NCBI RefSeq assembly: GCF_032464895.1
Contig: NZ_JAWDIC010000003.1
Span: forward strand, 1-64,000
From: Phycicoccus sp. M110.8
GTDB taxonomy: Bacteria; Actinomycetota; Actinomycetes; Actinomycetales; Dermatophilaceae
DNA: 64,000 nucleotides
Reading direction: 5' to 3'
Part shown: piece by piece, positions 48,901 to 58,899 of the stretch
Position numbering within the stretch: the stretch's first letter is position 1
Layout: every line of letters begins with the position of its first letter
Position numbers and translations under genes: made by a program
The notes under the pieces: model-generated
Database searches by the model: none
The model's input: only the letters and a program-made list of their open reading frames with translations
What the model was told of the DNA's origin: nothing

Positions 48901-51484
48901 CCGTGTATGTGTCAGGCGTCATGCCGGAGAGCTGGCCCGTGGTCGCGTCGAGCGCCATGCTGCTGGGAAGGGATCCGCTCGACACGGTCCATGTGTACGG
49001 ACTCGTCCCGCCGAAGGCGCTGAGAGAGGCGTCGTACTGGCTCGACACGAAGCTCCAGGCAAGCTCCTGGGTCTCGATGGTGAGCGGCGCGTCGACCACC
49101 TTGATCGTGTAGCTCTTGGTAGCGACGGTCCCACCGCAATCAGCGCGGACGGTGAACGACGTCGACCCCGCGGTGGTCGGGCGCCCGTCGAGGAGGAAAC
49201 CGTCACCGTCGTAGTCCAGGAGTATGCCGTTGGGCAGCGCACCCGAGCTTATGATCACGCGGCAGGCCCATTGCGGTGCGGCGCCGCCGGTGGTCTCGAT
49301 GCGTTGGAAGTACTTCTTTTCGACCGTGGCGTCCGGAAGCGTGGCAGGGCCGATGACGACGGGCGGCACGGTGACCGTCAGCGTGGCAGCGAGGGTCGCA
49401 GTCTGAGCGGTCGGGGAGGTGCTGTCCGTCACCTTGAGGGTGAAGGAGGTGGTACCGCCCGAGATGGGCGTTCCCGTGATGGTGCCCGTGTCACTCAGGG
49501 TCAGACCGGCCGGCAGGCCACTGTTCGGGGCAGACCACGTGTAGGGGCCGCTGCCCCCCTGTGCCTTCAGCGCGAGCGAGTACGGCTGGTTCAGAGTCGC
49601 GCTGGGCAGCTGGGCGCTGGTGGTGATCGACAGGCCTGCCTGGGCGATCTGCAGGCTCAACTGCTTGGTGGCCGTGCCGCCCCCGGTGACCTGGACCGTG
49701 AACGTGGCAGACCCCGCCGCCGTCGGTGTGCCGGACAGCACTCCGGCGGTGCTCAGGGTCAGTCCGCTCGGCACGGCCCCCTGGACGACAGTCCAGGTGT
49801 AGGGCTTCGTGCCGCCCGAGGCTGCAAGCGTCTGGCTGTAGGCAGTGGACACCGTTCCGCCCGGCAGGGACGCGGTGGTGACGCTCAGGGGGGCCGCGAC
49901 GACTGTGATCGTGAGCGTGGCCGACCCGATCTGCTGCGGCGTCGAGGCGTCCTTCGCCGTCACGGTGAAGGTGCTGGTCCCGGCCGCACTGGGGGTGCCC
50001 GCGATGATCCCTGCAGAGCTGAGCGACAGTCCAGCGGGAAGGGCGCCGCCGGCGAGGCTCCAGGTGTACGGCCCCAAACCCCCGCTCGCGGCAAGCGGCT
50101 GGCTGTACGCCGTCCCGGCGACCGCGCCGGGCATCGGGCTCGAGGTCGTCACTGTCACGGGCGACGACGTCGGCGGGGCCGCGAACCATCCAGCGACGTC
50201 CGTGAGCAGATCGACCGTGCCGGACTTGTTGAAGAGGCGCACCTTCCCGTTGCTCCCGACCTTCGCGATGACCAGGTTGGGGCGGATCTCACCCCTCGCG
50301 AGGTTGAGGTTGGAGGCATTCGGCTGCGGCTCACCTGCGGGATAGGCCGTGACGAAGGTCGTTGCCGTGGGCGCGACGCCGGTGACGTTGAGGACCACGG
50401 CGGCGACCCCGGTTGCAGGGATGCCGGCGCGCCCGTTGACCTGGACATCCACAGTCCCTCCGGGGCCAACGGCGCCGGTGCGCTGACCTGCTCCGTCCAC
50501 CGTCGCGCCTGTGGCGCGCGTGTCCAGGAGGCGGGCGGGGGCCAGCGGCGTGTACGACGACGAGGCGGGTATCCAGCCCGCGACGTCGGCCAGCAGGTCC
50601 ATCGATCCCGAGCCCACCGCGAAGGACACCTTTCCCCCTGACCCGAGCTTCGCAATGACCAGGTTGGGCTTGACCTCTCCTGCTGCAAGGTTGAGGTTGG
50701 AGGCGTTCGGCTTCGTGGAGCCGGTCGGCCACACCGTGGCGAACGTCGCGCGGGTCGGGGCGACACCGGTGACGTTCAGGACCACCGCGCCGACGCCGCT
50801 CGTCGGGATGCCGTATCTGCCAGTGATCTGCAGGTCACGGGTCGTCCCGCCCGCCACCGCGCCCGTGCGACTGCCCTGGCCGTCCACCGTGGCACCGGTG
50901 GACCGTGTGTCCATGAGGCGAGCTGGTGAGAGCGGGGTGTAGCTGGACCCCGTCGGGAAGTAGCCCGCCACGTCCGCGAGCACATCGCTCGACCCGGCGG
51001 AGACGAAGATCCCCACAGCACCGCCAGAACCGACCTTGACGGTCACGAGGTTGGGCGACACCTCCCCGGCGCGGACGTTGAGGTTGGAGGCGTTGGGCAC
51101 CTTCTCGCCCGCGGGAAAGGCCGTGACGTAGCCTGCCTTGGTCGGCAGCACCGCCGTGACGTTGAGCACGACTGCGCCGACCCCGCCGGCAGGGACACCT
51201 CCCCGACCCGTGACGGTGACGGTCTTGAACGTGCCGCCGGCGATGGCTCCGATCCGCGCGAACTTGCCGTCCACGGTCTGGCCGCTGAGCTTGCGGGTGT
51301 CCAACAACCGGGCAGGCGACAGGGGCACGTAACCCGAGGGCGCAGTGGTCGCTGCCCCTACCCCCGTAGGGGATGCTGAAGACATAGCGCTCGCGGGAGC
51401 GGCCACTACTGTGGCGAGTGCCGTCGCGGCGCAGGCCGCCCAGACAACCAGCGTGCCGAAACCACGTCGCGTCCGAGTACCCAC
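45956..51484 (-). CDS. Giant secreted protein: PARLLDTR, Ig-like and RCC1 repeats
   Basis: This is an 1842-residue exported protein. Signal peptide about 1-33 (ending APASA). Three repeats of about 125 residues follow (about 50-440), each with PLxPARLLDTR or [26 protein letters not shown] and DVAGWF/YF. Then eight Ig-like He_PIG repeats (about 440-1130, with PYTWS, LPAGLTLS and GTP motifs), then fourteen RCC1-type blades of about 50 residues to the end (CWGSNxxGQLGxG). Nearly every blade has a Cys pair, one in the CA or CV strand and one in CWG, likely forming disulfides outside the cell. Fourteen blades equal two seven-bladed propellers. No sorting motif or terminal membrane helix is present. 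The GTG start has AGGGGG upstream. Function is probably adhesion or surface binding. Confidence 0.88.
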   Translation of the reverse strand: MGTRTRRGFGTLVVWAACAATALATVVAAPASAMSSASPTGVGAATTAPSGYVPLSPARLLDTRKLSGQTVDGKFARIGAIAGGTFKTVTVTGRGGVPAGGVGAVVLNVTAVLPTKAGYVTAFPAGEKVPNASNLNVRAGEVSPNLVTVKVGSGGAVGIFVSAGSSDVLADVAGYFPTGSSYTPLSPARLMDTRSTGATVDGQGSRTGAVAGGTTRDLQITGRYGIPTSGVGAVVLNVTGVAPTRATFATVWPTGSTKPNASNLNLAAGEVKPNLVIAKLGSGGKVSFAVGSGSMDLLADVAGWIPASSSYTPLAPARLLDTRATGATVDGAGQRTGAVGPGGTVDVQVNGRAGIPATGVAAVVLNVTGVAPTATTFVTAYPAGEPQPNASNLNLARGEIRPNLVIAKVGSNGKVRLFNKSGTVDLLTDVAGWFAAPPTSSPVTVTTSSPMPGAVAGTAYSQPLAASGGLGPYTWSLAGGALPAGLSLSSAGIIAGTPSAAGTSTFTVTAKDASTPQQIGSATLTITVVAAPLSVTTASLPGGTVSTAYSQTLAASGGTKPYTWTVVQGAVPSGLTLSTAGVLSGTPTAAGSATFTVQVTGGGTATKQLSLQIAQAGLSITTSAQLPSATLNQPYSLALKAQGGSGPYTWSAPNSGLPAGLTLSDTGTITGTPISGGTTSFTLKVTDSTSPTAQTATLAATLTVTVPPVVIGPATLPDATVEKKYFQRIETTGGAAPQWACRVIISSGALPNGILLDYDGDGFLLDGRPTTAGSTSFTVRADCGGTVATKSYTIKVVDAPLTIETQELAWSFVSSQYDASLSAFGGTSPYTWTVSSGSLPSSMALDATTGQLSGMTPDTYTEVQFTAAVKDATGATASRSYRIFVNELSVEAPSQNTTVGLAATVLKPRAWGTSPYAWTTTGTLPPGLTVNGATGVVSGTATQAGTYAFTVGVADATGLRGGAPVTVKVYPTGTAVGITTASVPNGQAGAAYTASLVSSGGNPPMSWDVAAGALPDGLFLSQTDTCCWQLEGSPTTPGTYTFTLRATDDGQAAATKAYSMTVAPAPLAVTTTSVPPAAVGSRYDTRLSATGGVKPYAWSLTSGALPPGLTLSGDGQITGTPTASGSVTVTVKVTDSGARASTRSLNLLVNAPATATAVSVGQSHSCAVVGGKVRCWGSNWSGELGTGTTAESSSTPREVVGLANVTQVSAGDSFTCARTSDGKAYCWGANLYGQLGDGTTTDRTVPVPVPLSGVSQVSAGSAHACAVAAGGAVWCWGFNELGQVGTGSLSARVLVPTQVAGLSGVTKVSAGASSTCVSGPSGAVKCWGSNGNGELGNGTFDDSLVPVTALASGATDLETDDGTSCAATADGAVSCWGTGFSETPTAVSGVSGAGSVSVSNASACAQTSTGALCWGQPGSGTRGDGNWYDGAAGPTAVTGVSGTIARTISVGYHNACVVVTGGSVRCWGGDDDGQLGDGLSAVSLTPSPVTGIGSGASSLGSGDSGSCAVVGGTVKCWGSNSNGELGNGTRFTLGLVPVTVSGLANATQVAVGANFRCARRGTGTVSCWGQNWYSQLGTSTGDFSALPVDVPGVTDAQRLVAGREHACVLRSGGTVSCWGSGWAGQLGDGNAVDSPDPVAVPGLTSVTSLAAAGYFTCAVSGGNVWCWGSNDAGQLGTAPGNQANTPQKVPGLTGVTSVAAGDDYACAVLSSGGMKCWGSNFDGQLGAGDEVEHVGPVTVSDITTATQVSLGSSTSCARLSDGTVRCWGTAYNGLLGDEAISSRSTPGTLTGISSAVEVSVGSSAACVRLSSGAVQCWGTSYSGELGNGTSQVYAVPQRVSGL

Positions 51485-51645
51485 GTAATGCCCCCTGAAG
51501 ACCGATTACTCGCATCGTGCGAGCAGAGTCTTCACCCCGGCCGCCCGCGTTGTGGGCATTTCACGAAAACCGGACCAGGAGGCGCCCCCTGGGCGCGCCG
51601 AGGTCCTGGGCACGCCCGGAGGGCGTCGTCGGGGGCCGGGTCAGC

Positions 51646-51873
51646 TCAGAGAGCGTCGTCAGCGAGGTCCTTGAGGGCCTTGAGCGTCTCGCGGGTCGTG
51701 CGCTGGCCGTCCTCCCACGGCTCGATGATCGCGCGCATCTCGTCGCCGAGGTGGGGGTGGTGGCCAGGACCGGCCTCGGACGCAGGAGTCTCCGGCTTCG
51801 TCCGCATCAAGCGAGTCCACCGGGGGTCGATCACCTCGTCCGGGGAGTGTGGCTGGTGCGGTTGTTCCGTCAT
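51646..51873 (-). CDS. Small hypothetical acidic protein
   Basis: This is a 75-residue soluble protein of unknown family. It begins MTEQPHQPHSPDEVID and has a C-terminal helix DGQRTTRETLKALKDLADDAL. The strong ribosome site AAGGAGAC directly before the ATG at 51873 argues that it is real. It stands alone between the giant secreted protein gene and an oxidoreductase gene on the same strand. Confidence 0.65.
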   Translation of the reverse strand: MTEQPHQPHSPDEVIDPRWTRLMRTKPETPASEAGPGHHPHLGDEMRAIIEPWEDGQRTTRETLKALKDLADDAL

Positions 51874-51973
51874 GTCTCCTTGATACGCCTGATTCCTGAA
51901 AGCCGCCTCAACGACTCAAGGGGTGACCCCGGGCAGATCGGACCAAATGGCTCCATGCGCAGGCAACGCCGGC

Positions 51974-52945
51974 TCACGAGACGGTGAAGACGACCTTGCC
52001 GAACACCTCACCGTTCGCCATCCGCTCGAACCCGGTGCGCGCGTCCGCCAGCGGCAGGACGCTGTCCACCACCGGCTCGATCCCGCGCTGCACCACGAAC
52101 CGCGCCAGCCGTTCCAGCTCGAGACGGGTGCCCATGGTCGAGCCGACGACCCGCAGCTGCTTGAAGAAGATCTTGGTCAGCTCCGCCTTGGCCGGGGCAT
52201 CGCCCGAGGTGGCACCCGAGATCACGATCGTCCCGCCGGGGTTCAACGAGTTCACCGAGTGCGACCAGGTCGCCGCGCCGACGGTCTCCATCACCGCGTC
52301 GACCCGCTCGGGCAGCCGCTCGCGGTTCGCGAACGCCCGGTCTGCGCCGATCTCGAGCGCGCGCTGCGCCTTGGACTCGTCGCGCGAGGTGACCCACATG
52401 CGGTAGCCGGCGGCCTCGCCCAGCTGCACCAGGGCGGTGGCGACGCCGCCACCAGCGCCCTGTACGAGCACGGTCGCGCCGGGCGTGAGCCCGGCGTTCG
52501 TGAACAGCATCCGGTATGCCGTGAGCCACGCCGTGGACAGGCAGGCCGCGTGCTCCCAGGACAGGCCCTCGGGCTTGGGCACCAGGTTGTGCCGCGGCAG
52601 GGCGACCTTCTCGGCCAGCGTGCCGTCGTGAAGCTCGGACAACAGCGTGCGCCGGGGGTCGAGGGTCTCGTCGCCCTGCCAGCCGTCGCTGGGCACGACG
52701 GCGTGGACGATGACCTCGTTGCCGTCCTCGTCCACCCCTGCACCGTCGCAGCCGAGGATCATCGGCAGCCGGTCGGCGGACAGCCCGACGCCCTTGAGCG
52801 ACCAGACGTCGTGGTGGTTCAGGCCGGCGGTGCGCAGCGTGACGGTGGCCCATCCCTCGCGCGGACTGGGGTCGGGGCGCTCCCCCACCTCCAGGCCGGA
52901 CAGCGGGTCGTCGGCGGACTGGGACTTCGCGTAGACGGCGAGCAT
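51974..52945 (-). CDS. Zinc-independent MDR oxidoreductase (quinone reductase-like)
   Basis: This is a 323-residue medium-chain dehydrogenase/reductase. The GroES-like part has AGLNHHDVWSLKGVG and LGCDGAGVD; the NAD(P)-binding part has VLVQGAGGGVATALVQLGEAAG. The structural zinc Cys cluster and catalytic zinc ligands are absent, which points to a quinone oxidoreductase or enoyl reductase-like enzyme. The substrate is unknown. It is divergent from a nucleotidyltransferase gene with 58 bases between them. Confidence 0.88.
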   Translation of the reverse strand: MLAVYAKSQSADDPLSGLEVGERPDPSPREGWATVTLRTAGLNHHDVWSLKGVGLSADRLPMILGCDGAGVDEDGNEVIVHAVVPSDGWQGDETLDPRRTLLSELHDGTLAEKVALPRHNLVPKPEGLSWEHAACLSTAWLTAYRMLFTNAGLTPGATVLVQGAGGGVATALVQLGEAAGYRMWVTSRDESKAQRALEIGADRAFANRERLPERVDAVMETVGAATWSHSVNSLNPGGTIVISGATSGDAPAKAELTKIFFKQLRVVGSTMGTRLELERLARFVVQRGIEPVVDSVLPLADARTGFERMANGEVFGKVVFTVS

Positions 52946-52991
52946 GGCTCGACCCTAGTGCGACCTGCCGCTGACGCGCCGTGGCCGGTGT

Positions 52992-53003
52992 CATACTCCG
53001 CGG
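52992..53003 (+). promoter_or_regulatory. Possible promoter of a leaderless message
   Basis: The hexamer CATACT at 52992-52997 fits a -10 element and lies seven bases before the GTG start at 53004. No ribosome site is visible upstream of that start. This spacing is what is expected if transcription begins at or next to the start codon, which is common in actinobacteria. Confidence 0.4.
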
Positions 53004-53957
53004 GTGGGCAGCGGCACTCCCGGCGGTCAGGCCGAGCTCCGCCAGGACGAGGCGGTGCTCCTGGCCCACGCCCTGGTCGCACGGCTCGCGGAGCAGGTGG
53101 GCGCCCGGGCGCTCTTCATCAAGGGCCCTACCGCGGTGGCGCAGGGCGTGCGACCGCCGCGCGGCTCGAGCGACGTCGACGTCCTGGTCGAGCCGTCGGC
53201 CTTCCCAGCCATGTGCGCGGCGACGGAATCGGCCGGCTGGCAGCTGCGCACCCCTATCGGGACGCTGCGGTATGCCGGTGAGTTCGCCTTCGACCACTCC
53301 GCCCACTACATCCACACCGAGTGGCCCATCGACGTCGACATCCACTACAGCTTCCCGGGCTTCCTCGCCGAACCCGAGTCGGTCTTCGGGGCACTCTGGG
53401 CACGCCGGACCACCGTCGAGGTCGCGGGACGGGCTGTGCCCACGCCAGACCTACTGGGGCAGTCCCTGGTCGTGGGACTCCACGCCCTCAGAGACCCCGA
53501 GAAGCCGCAGTCGCAGGAGGATCTGGCGCACCTGGCGGCCGCCCTGGGGGATCTCGGAGCCGCCGACCGTGACGCGCTCCGAGACCTTGCTCGGGACGCG
53601 GGAGCCTCACGATCGGGCGCAGAAGTCCTCCGCCTGGCCGGCGTCGAGCCATACCCCTTGTCGCCCCGAGAAGCGCAGCGGGTCACCGACTGGGAGCTGC
53701 GACAGCAGGGCCACGGCATTGCGACGGCGTGGCTCTTCGAGCTCGGCCGCGCGCCGTGGCGTGATCGGCCCGTAGTCCTCCGCCGAGCGCTCTTCCCGCC
53801 GGCCGAGCACTTCGTCGCGTCCACCTCCGCTTCAGGACTGACCCGCGCGCAGCTCGCTGGTCTTCGCCTGCGCCGGTGGGGCCGAGGGGTCGTCGGCGTC
53901 CCCCACGCGCTCGGGGTGCTGCTTCGCCGCCGCCGGACCCGGCGTCCCACCGTTTAG
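53004..53957 (+). CDS. Nucleotidyltransferase-fold protein
   Basis: This is a 317-residue protein with a minimal nucleotidyltransferase core. FIKGPTAVAQGV is followed by RGSSDVDVLVEP (the GS-x-DxD metal-binding signature) and WPIDVDIHYSFPGF with a third acidic site. It matches the uncharacterised NTP_transf_5 (PF14907) group, often found near polysaccharide or peptide biosynthesis genes. The C-terminal 130 residues are helical, with a basic tail. The target is unknown. Confidence 0.78.
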   Translation: MGSGTPGGQAELRQDEAVLLAHALVARLAEQVGARALFIKGPTAVAQGVRPPRGSSDVDVLVEPSAFPAMCAATESAGWQLRTPIGTLRYAGEFAFDHSAHYIHTEWPIDVDIHYSFPGFLAEPESVFGALWARRTTVEVAGRAVPTPDLLGQSLVVGLHALRDPEKPQSQEDLAHLAAALGDLGAADRDALRDLARDAGASRSGAEVLRLAGVEPYPLSPREAQRVTDWELRQQGHGIATAWLFELGRAPWRDRPVVLRRALFPPAEHFVASTSASGLTRAQLAGLRLRRWGRGVVGVPHALGVLLRRRRTRRPTV

Positions 53958-53984
53958 GGGGCACAACGACCGCGGCATGCCAAT

Positions 53985-54004
53985 CACCCCGCCGACGCGG
54001 GGTG
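53985..54004. terminator. Small hairpin between convergent genes
   Basis: Perfect 8-base arms caccccgc and gcggggtg with a 4-base loop lie between the stop codons of the nucleotidyltransferase gene (53957) and the HNH gene (54015). It is suitable as a shared terminator. Confidence 0.55.
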
Positions 54005-54014
54005 CGGGACGAGG

Positions 54015-55394
54015 TCATGGTCGGGGCGGCGATCCTGCCCGAGCGCACTGCAGACGGAACTGTTCCAGGTAGGCGTCATACGAGTCGGGCCTGAGGTCCC
54101 AGACCACCCGCGGGCCGCGCGGCCCTGCCTCCACCCGACCGCCATAGCGTTCCCGGTGCACGACCGTGTGGTGAGCCCGGCACAACAACGCGGCGTTGCC
54201 GACGTCGCTCGGCCCGTCGTCGACCCAGTGGACGAGGTGGTGGGCGTCGGTCCACCCGGGCGGCTTGGAGCATCCTGGGAACGTGCAGTGCCGATCCCTC
54301 TGCCAGAGGTGGCGCACCTGCGGTCGCGTGAACAGGCGTACAGCCTGCCCCTGCTCCAGGACCTCGCCGTGGCTACCCAGCACCGCCGGGACCACGTGCG
54401 CATCGCACGCGAGCCTTCTCACCGTCTCGGCAGTGAGGTGCGAGCCGTCTGGCAGGACACCTGCGCCGCGACACCGCCGCTGCAGCACCTCGAGGGGCAC
54501 GGTCACCGCCACCATGGCCTTGGGCTGCTTGGGCTGCCCGTCGGGCGCGGCCACGGCACGAGCGACAAGGTCGACCAGGGCGTCTGCGCGTCGAGCAGCA
54601 GGTGTGCGCGGATCGTGCTCGCCCGTGTCGGCATCGGGTCGGGGACGGGACAGCGCGTCGACCGCTGCGTCGACAACGGCAGCGCCCTCCTCGTCGAGGA
54701 GGAGCGTGTAACGCGACATCCCGCACGGCCCCCTGGACTTGGCCAGTGACCGGTGGGCCCGCCGGACATCGGCATCGTGCTCCACCAGCCGATCAGGACG
54801 CAGCAGGTCTGCGGTGCGGCGCACGGCTGTCGCGACGTCCTTCTCGCTGAGCCCACCCGGACCCTGGGCCCCATCGAGGAGCTCCCGGGTGGCCGACTCC
54901 AGGTGCTCCGCCTCTGCCAACCCCCGCAGCGTGGCGTGAAGACGCACCAGCTGCGCGGCCTTCCCGACCGGGAGCACCGACTCTCGATGTGACTCGTCAC
55001 GGGCTCCGCACGACGCACCGGCGCTTACTGCGTCGAGCACTTCGGACAGCCGCAGGTCGCCCATCGCCCGAGCCACCTCATGGGCGTCGAGCAGCATCCG
55101 GACCGGCAGCATCGGCGCCTGCGCCTTCGCCCAGTCGACCGTGCCCCATCCCTCCCCACTGCCGAGACTGCGCTGTCCCGCTTCGGCCAGCACCGCCACC
55201 AGCAGCGCCGAGGTCGCGGTGGCAAGGTCGGCGAGCCCACTCAACGACTGCGCCACTTCGTCGTCGGTCAGTGCCCAGATGCGCTCGGGCACCGACCCAC
55301 CCAGCGCGGCCACACCCGCTCGCACCCCACCAAGCACCGGCCGCCCTGCGGGGTCAGCTCCCGCGGGCGGCAGGTCGGTGTGGTGGATCGCCAT
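54015..55394 (-). CDS. DUF222/HNH endonuclease-domain protein (13E12 family)
   Basis: This is a 459-residue protein with an N-terminal DUF222 helical region and a C-terminal HNH nuclease motif: RHLWQRDRHCTFPGCSKPPGWTDAHHLVHW, then ALLCRAHHTVVH. Cys pairs (CTFPGC and the later Cys-His) would hold a structural zinc. This family is multi-copy in actinobacterial genomes (13E12 repeat proteins of mycobacteria) and is suspected to be mobile or selfish, though activity is unproven. It lies at the edge of the surface polysaccharide locus. Confidence 0.88.
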   Translation of the reverse strand: MAIHHTDLPPAGADPAGRPVLGGVRAGVAALGGSVPERIWALTDDEVAQSLSGLADLATATSALLVAVLAEAGQRSLGSGEGWGTVDWAKAQAPMLPVRMLLDAHEVARAMGDLRLSEVLDAVSAGASCGARDESHRESVLPVGKAAQLVRLHATLRGLAEAEHLESATRELLDGAQGPGGLSEKDVATAVRRTADLLRPDRLVEHDADVRRAHRSLAKSRGPCGMSRYTLLLDEEGAAVVDAAVDALSRPRPDADTGEHDPRTPAARRADALVDLVARAVAAPDGQPKQPKAMVAVTVPLEVLQRRCRGAGVLPDGSHLTAETVRRLACDAHVVPAVLGSHGEVLEQGQAVRLFTRPQVRHLWQRDRHCTFPGCSKPPGWTDAHHLVHWVDDGPSDVGNAALLCRAHHTVVHRERYGGRVEAGPRGPRVVWDLRPDSYDAYLEQFRLQCARAGSPPRP

Positions 55395-55471
55395 GAACCA
55401 ACACTAGGTGCGACCACCGACAGCGCCGCCTCGTCGAACGGTGCCCCCGGCTCCCCCAACGGAGCTGGCCG

Positions 55472-56356
55472 TCAGGCCTGGGGAGGTGCTGGCGGCTGCA
55501 GCGCGACGACATCTGGCAGGGCCTTGGCCAGGCTCTCGCGCCAGTTCGGCAGCGGTGCGATCCTCGCCATCCGCCACGCGTCGTGGCCAAGGACTGAGTA
55601 GGCCGGCCGCGGCGCGGGTACCGGGTACTGGTCGCTCGTGATTCCCTGCACGCGCTCGGGGTCGTGACCGAGCCCCTCGAACACCGCCCGCGCGAATCCG
55701 CACCACGTCGTCTCGCCCTGGCTCGTGGCGTGCCAGACGCCGTAGGGAGCCCGCTCGCCCACCAGCCGCAGGATCGCCTCGGCCACGTCCATCGTCCACG
55801 TGGGCTGGCCGCGCTGGTCGTCGACGACCGACAGGGTGTCGCGCTCGGCCGCCAGCCTCGCCATTGTCTTTACGAAGTTGGGGCCGCCACCGCCGTAGAG
55901 CCAGGCCGTGCGGACGATCCACGACTGCGGGCAGTGCGCCTCGACGGCCCACTCGCCCGCGGCCTTGGTGCGTCCGTAGGCCGACTTGGGATCGAGCGGT
56001 GCGTCCTCGGCATACGGCTCCTGGGCGTCGCCGGAGAAGACGTAGTCGGTGGAGACGTGCACCAGGCGTGTGCCGGTCTCGCGGCATGCGGCGGCGATGT
56101 TGGCCGCGCCCACCGCATTGACGGCGAACGCCTCCGCCTCGTGGGTCTCCGCGGCGTCGACCTTGGTGTAGGCAGCGCAGTTGACGACGACGTCGTGGCC
56201 GCGGACGGCCTCGCGGACGGCATCACGGTCGGTGACGTCGAGGTCGGAGCGCTCGAGAGCGGTCACGGACTTCTCGTCGACACCCGACACCGCCAGCGCC
56301 ACCTGGAGGTCGAGCCCGAGCTGGCCCCCGGCGCCGGTGACGGCCCAGCGGGTCAC
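55472..56356 (-). CDS. rfbD: dTDP-4-dehydrorhamnose reductase
   Basis: This is a 294-residue short-chain reductase for the last step of dTDP-L-rhamnose synthesis. It has NAD(P)H motif VTGAGGQLGLDL, then VVNCAAYTKVDAAE, and the catalytic YVFSGDA...YGRTKAAGE with Tyr and Lys. The GTG start at 56356 directly abuts the rfbB stop codon with no gap. Confidence 0.95.
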   Translation of the reverse strand: MTRWAVTGAGGQLGLDLQVALAVSGVDEKSVTALERSDLDVTDRDAVREAVRGHDVVVNCAAYTKVDAAETHEAEAFAVNAVGAANIAAACRETGTRLVHVSTDYVFSGDAQEPYAEDAPLDPKSAYGRTKAAGEWAVEAHCPQSWIVRTAWLYGGGGPNFVKTMARLAAERDTLSVVDDQRGQPTWTMDVAEAILRLVGERAPYGVWHATSQGETTWCGFARAVFEGLGHDPERVQGITSDQYPVPAPRPAYSVLGHDAWRMARIAPLPNWRESLAKALPDVVALQPPAPPQA

Positions 56357-57479
<1,123 letters not shown>

Positions 57480-57496
<17 letters not shown>

Positions 57497-58757
57497 ACCA
57501 GCCAGCCACGTCGGCGACGAGGTTGGTGCTGCCGCTGTTGTTGTAGAGGCGCACCTTCCCGCCGGTCCCCACCTTGACGATGACCAGGATCGGGCGCACC
57601 TCACCGGCCGAGAGGTTGAGGTTGGACGCGTTCGGCCGTGCCACCCCGGTCGGGTAGGCGGTGACGTACGTGGGGGTGGCAGCCAGGCCCGTGAGGTTCA
57701 GGACGACCGCGGACACCCCGCTGGCCGGTATGCCGTCCCGGCCGGTGACCTGGAGGTCCAGCACCGCCTTGGGCCCCAACGGTCCCTGGCCCGCCGCCTG
57801 CCCGTCGACCGTCGTGCCACCGGCCCGGGTGTCGAGGAGGCGCCCCGGCGTCATGGGGGTGTACGAGGACCCGGCTGCGGCGAACCAGCCGACGACGTCG
57901 GCGACCACGTGGATCGACCCGGAGTTGTTGTAGAAGGACACCTTCCCGCCCGTGCCCACCGTCGCGATGACCAGGTTGGGCCGCACCTCCCCCGTCCTGA
58001 GGTTGAGGTTCGAGGCGCTGGGACGCGGCTGGCCGGTGGGCCAGACGGTGAGGAAGGTGGCAGCCGTGGGAGCCACGCCGGTCACGTTGAGGACCACGGC
58101 GCCGACGCCGGAGGCCGGGATGCCGTCGCGACCCCCGACCTGCAGGGTCCGCTCCGACCCGGCAGCAAGGGCACCACCTGCCTGCGCCTGCCCGTCGACC
58201 GTCGTACCAGCGGGGCGGGTGTCCATGAGACGGGCCGGCAGCAGGCTGTGGAAGCTGGCCTGCGGCGGGTCACCGGGGTCTGGGAAGTACCCCACCACGT
58301 CGACGACGACGTGGCTCGATCCGGCTCCCACCGTGATGGCGACGGATCCGGCGTTGCCTTGGGCGACGACGACGAGGTTCGAGGTGACCTCGCCCTTGCG
58401 CACGTTGAGGTTGGAGGCGTTCGGCGGCGTGCAGCTGAAGCAGCTCGCGGGCCACACCGTCAGGTAGGTGTCCCGGCTGGGGGCGACGGCCGTGACGTTG
58501 AGCGCCACGGCGTTGAACTGGAAGGTGTCCACCCCTCCGCGGGTGGTCACGGCGAGGATGGCGGTGCCGGTGATGGCTCCGGTGCCCGCATAGCGTCCGT
58601 CGACCGTGGTGCCACCGGGACGGGTGTCCATGAGCCGAGCCGGCGTGAGCGGGATGTAACCGGTCGGTTCCGGCGCAGCTTGTGCAACGGCCGGGTTCAG
58701 GAGTGCCGCGGCCAGGACGACGACCGCCGCGGCGCGCGTGAAGAGAGAACGGGCCAT
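57480..58757 (-). CDS. Secreted protein of three PARLLDTR-type repeats
   Basis: This is a 425-residue exported protein. The signal peptide (about 1-28) ends AQAAPE. Three repeats of about 130 residues follow, each with PARLMDTR or [38 protein letters not shown] and DVVGWF or DVAGWF. These are the same module as the N-terminal part of the giant RCC1 protein at 45956. The first repeat carries an extra CFSC loop. The start at 58757 has GGAGGAGAC directly upstream. It sits between the two halves of the dTDP-rhamnose gene set, suggesting a surface or polysaccharide-binding role. I know no named family for the module. Confidence 0.8.
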
Positions 58758-58899
58758 GTCTCCTCCAAGGGCCTCGAAACTGTGCGCCCCTCCGCACGCC
58801 AGATTCTGGGCCCCGGTGCCGCCGCCGGGCAGCCACAATCTGCGTAATCACATCGGCCGACCCCGGGTCGTCCCCCGTCACCCGGTAACGTCAGCCTCC

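Noticed and set aside
46000-49500. Regular repeats in the giant secreted gene as a possible CRISPR array
   Set aside because: The repeats are in frame, diverged at the DNA level and encode RCC1 blades and Ig-like modules; there are no constant short repeats with unique spacers and no cas genes.
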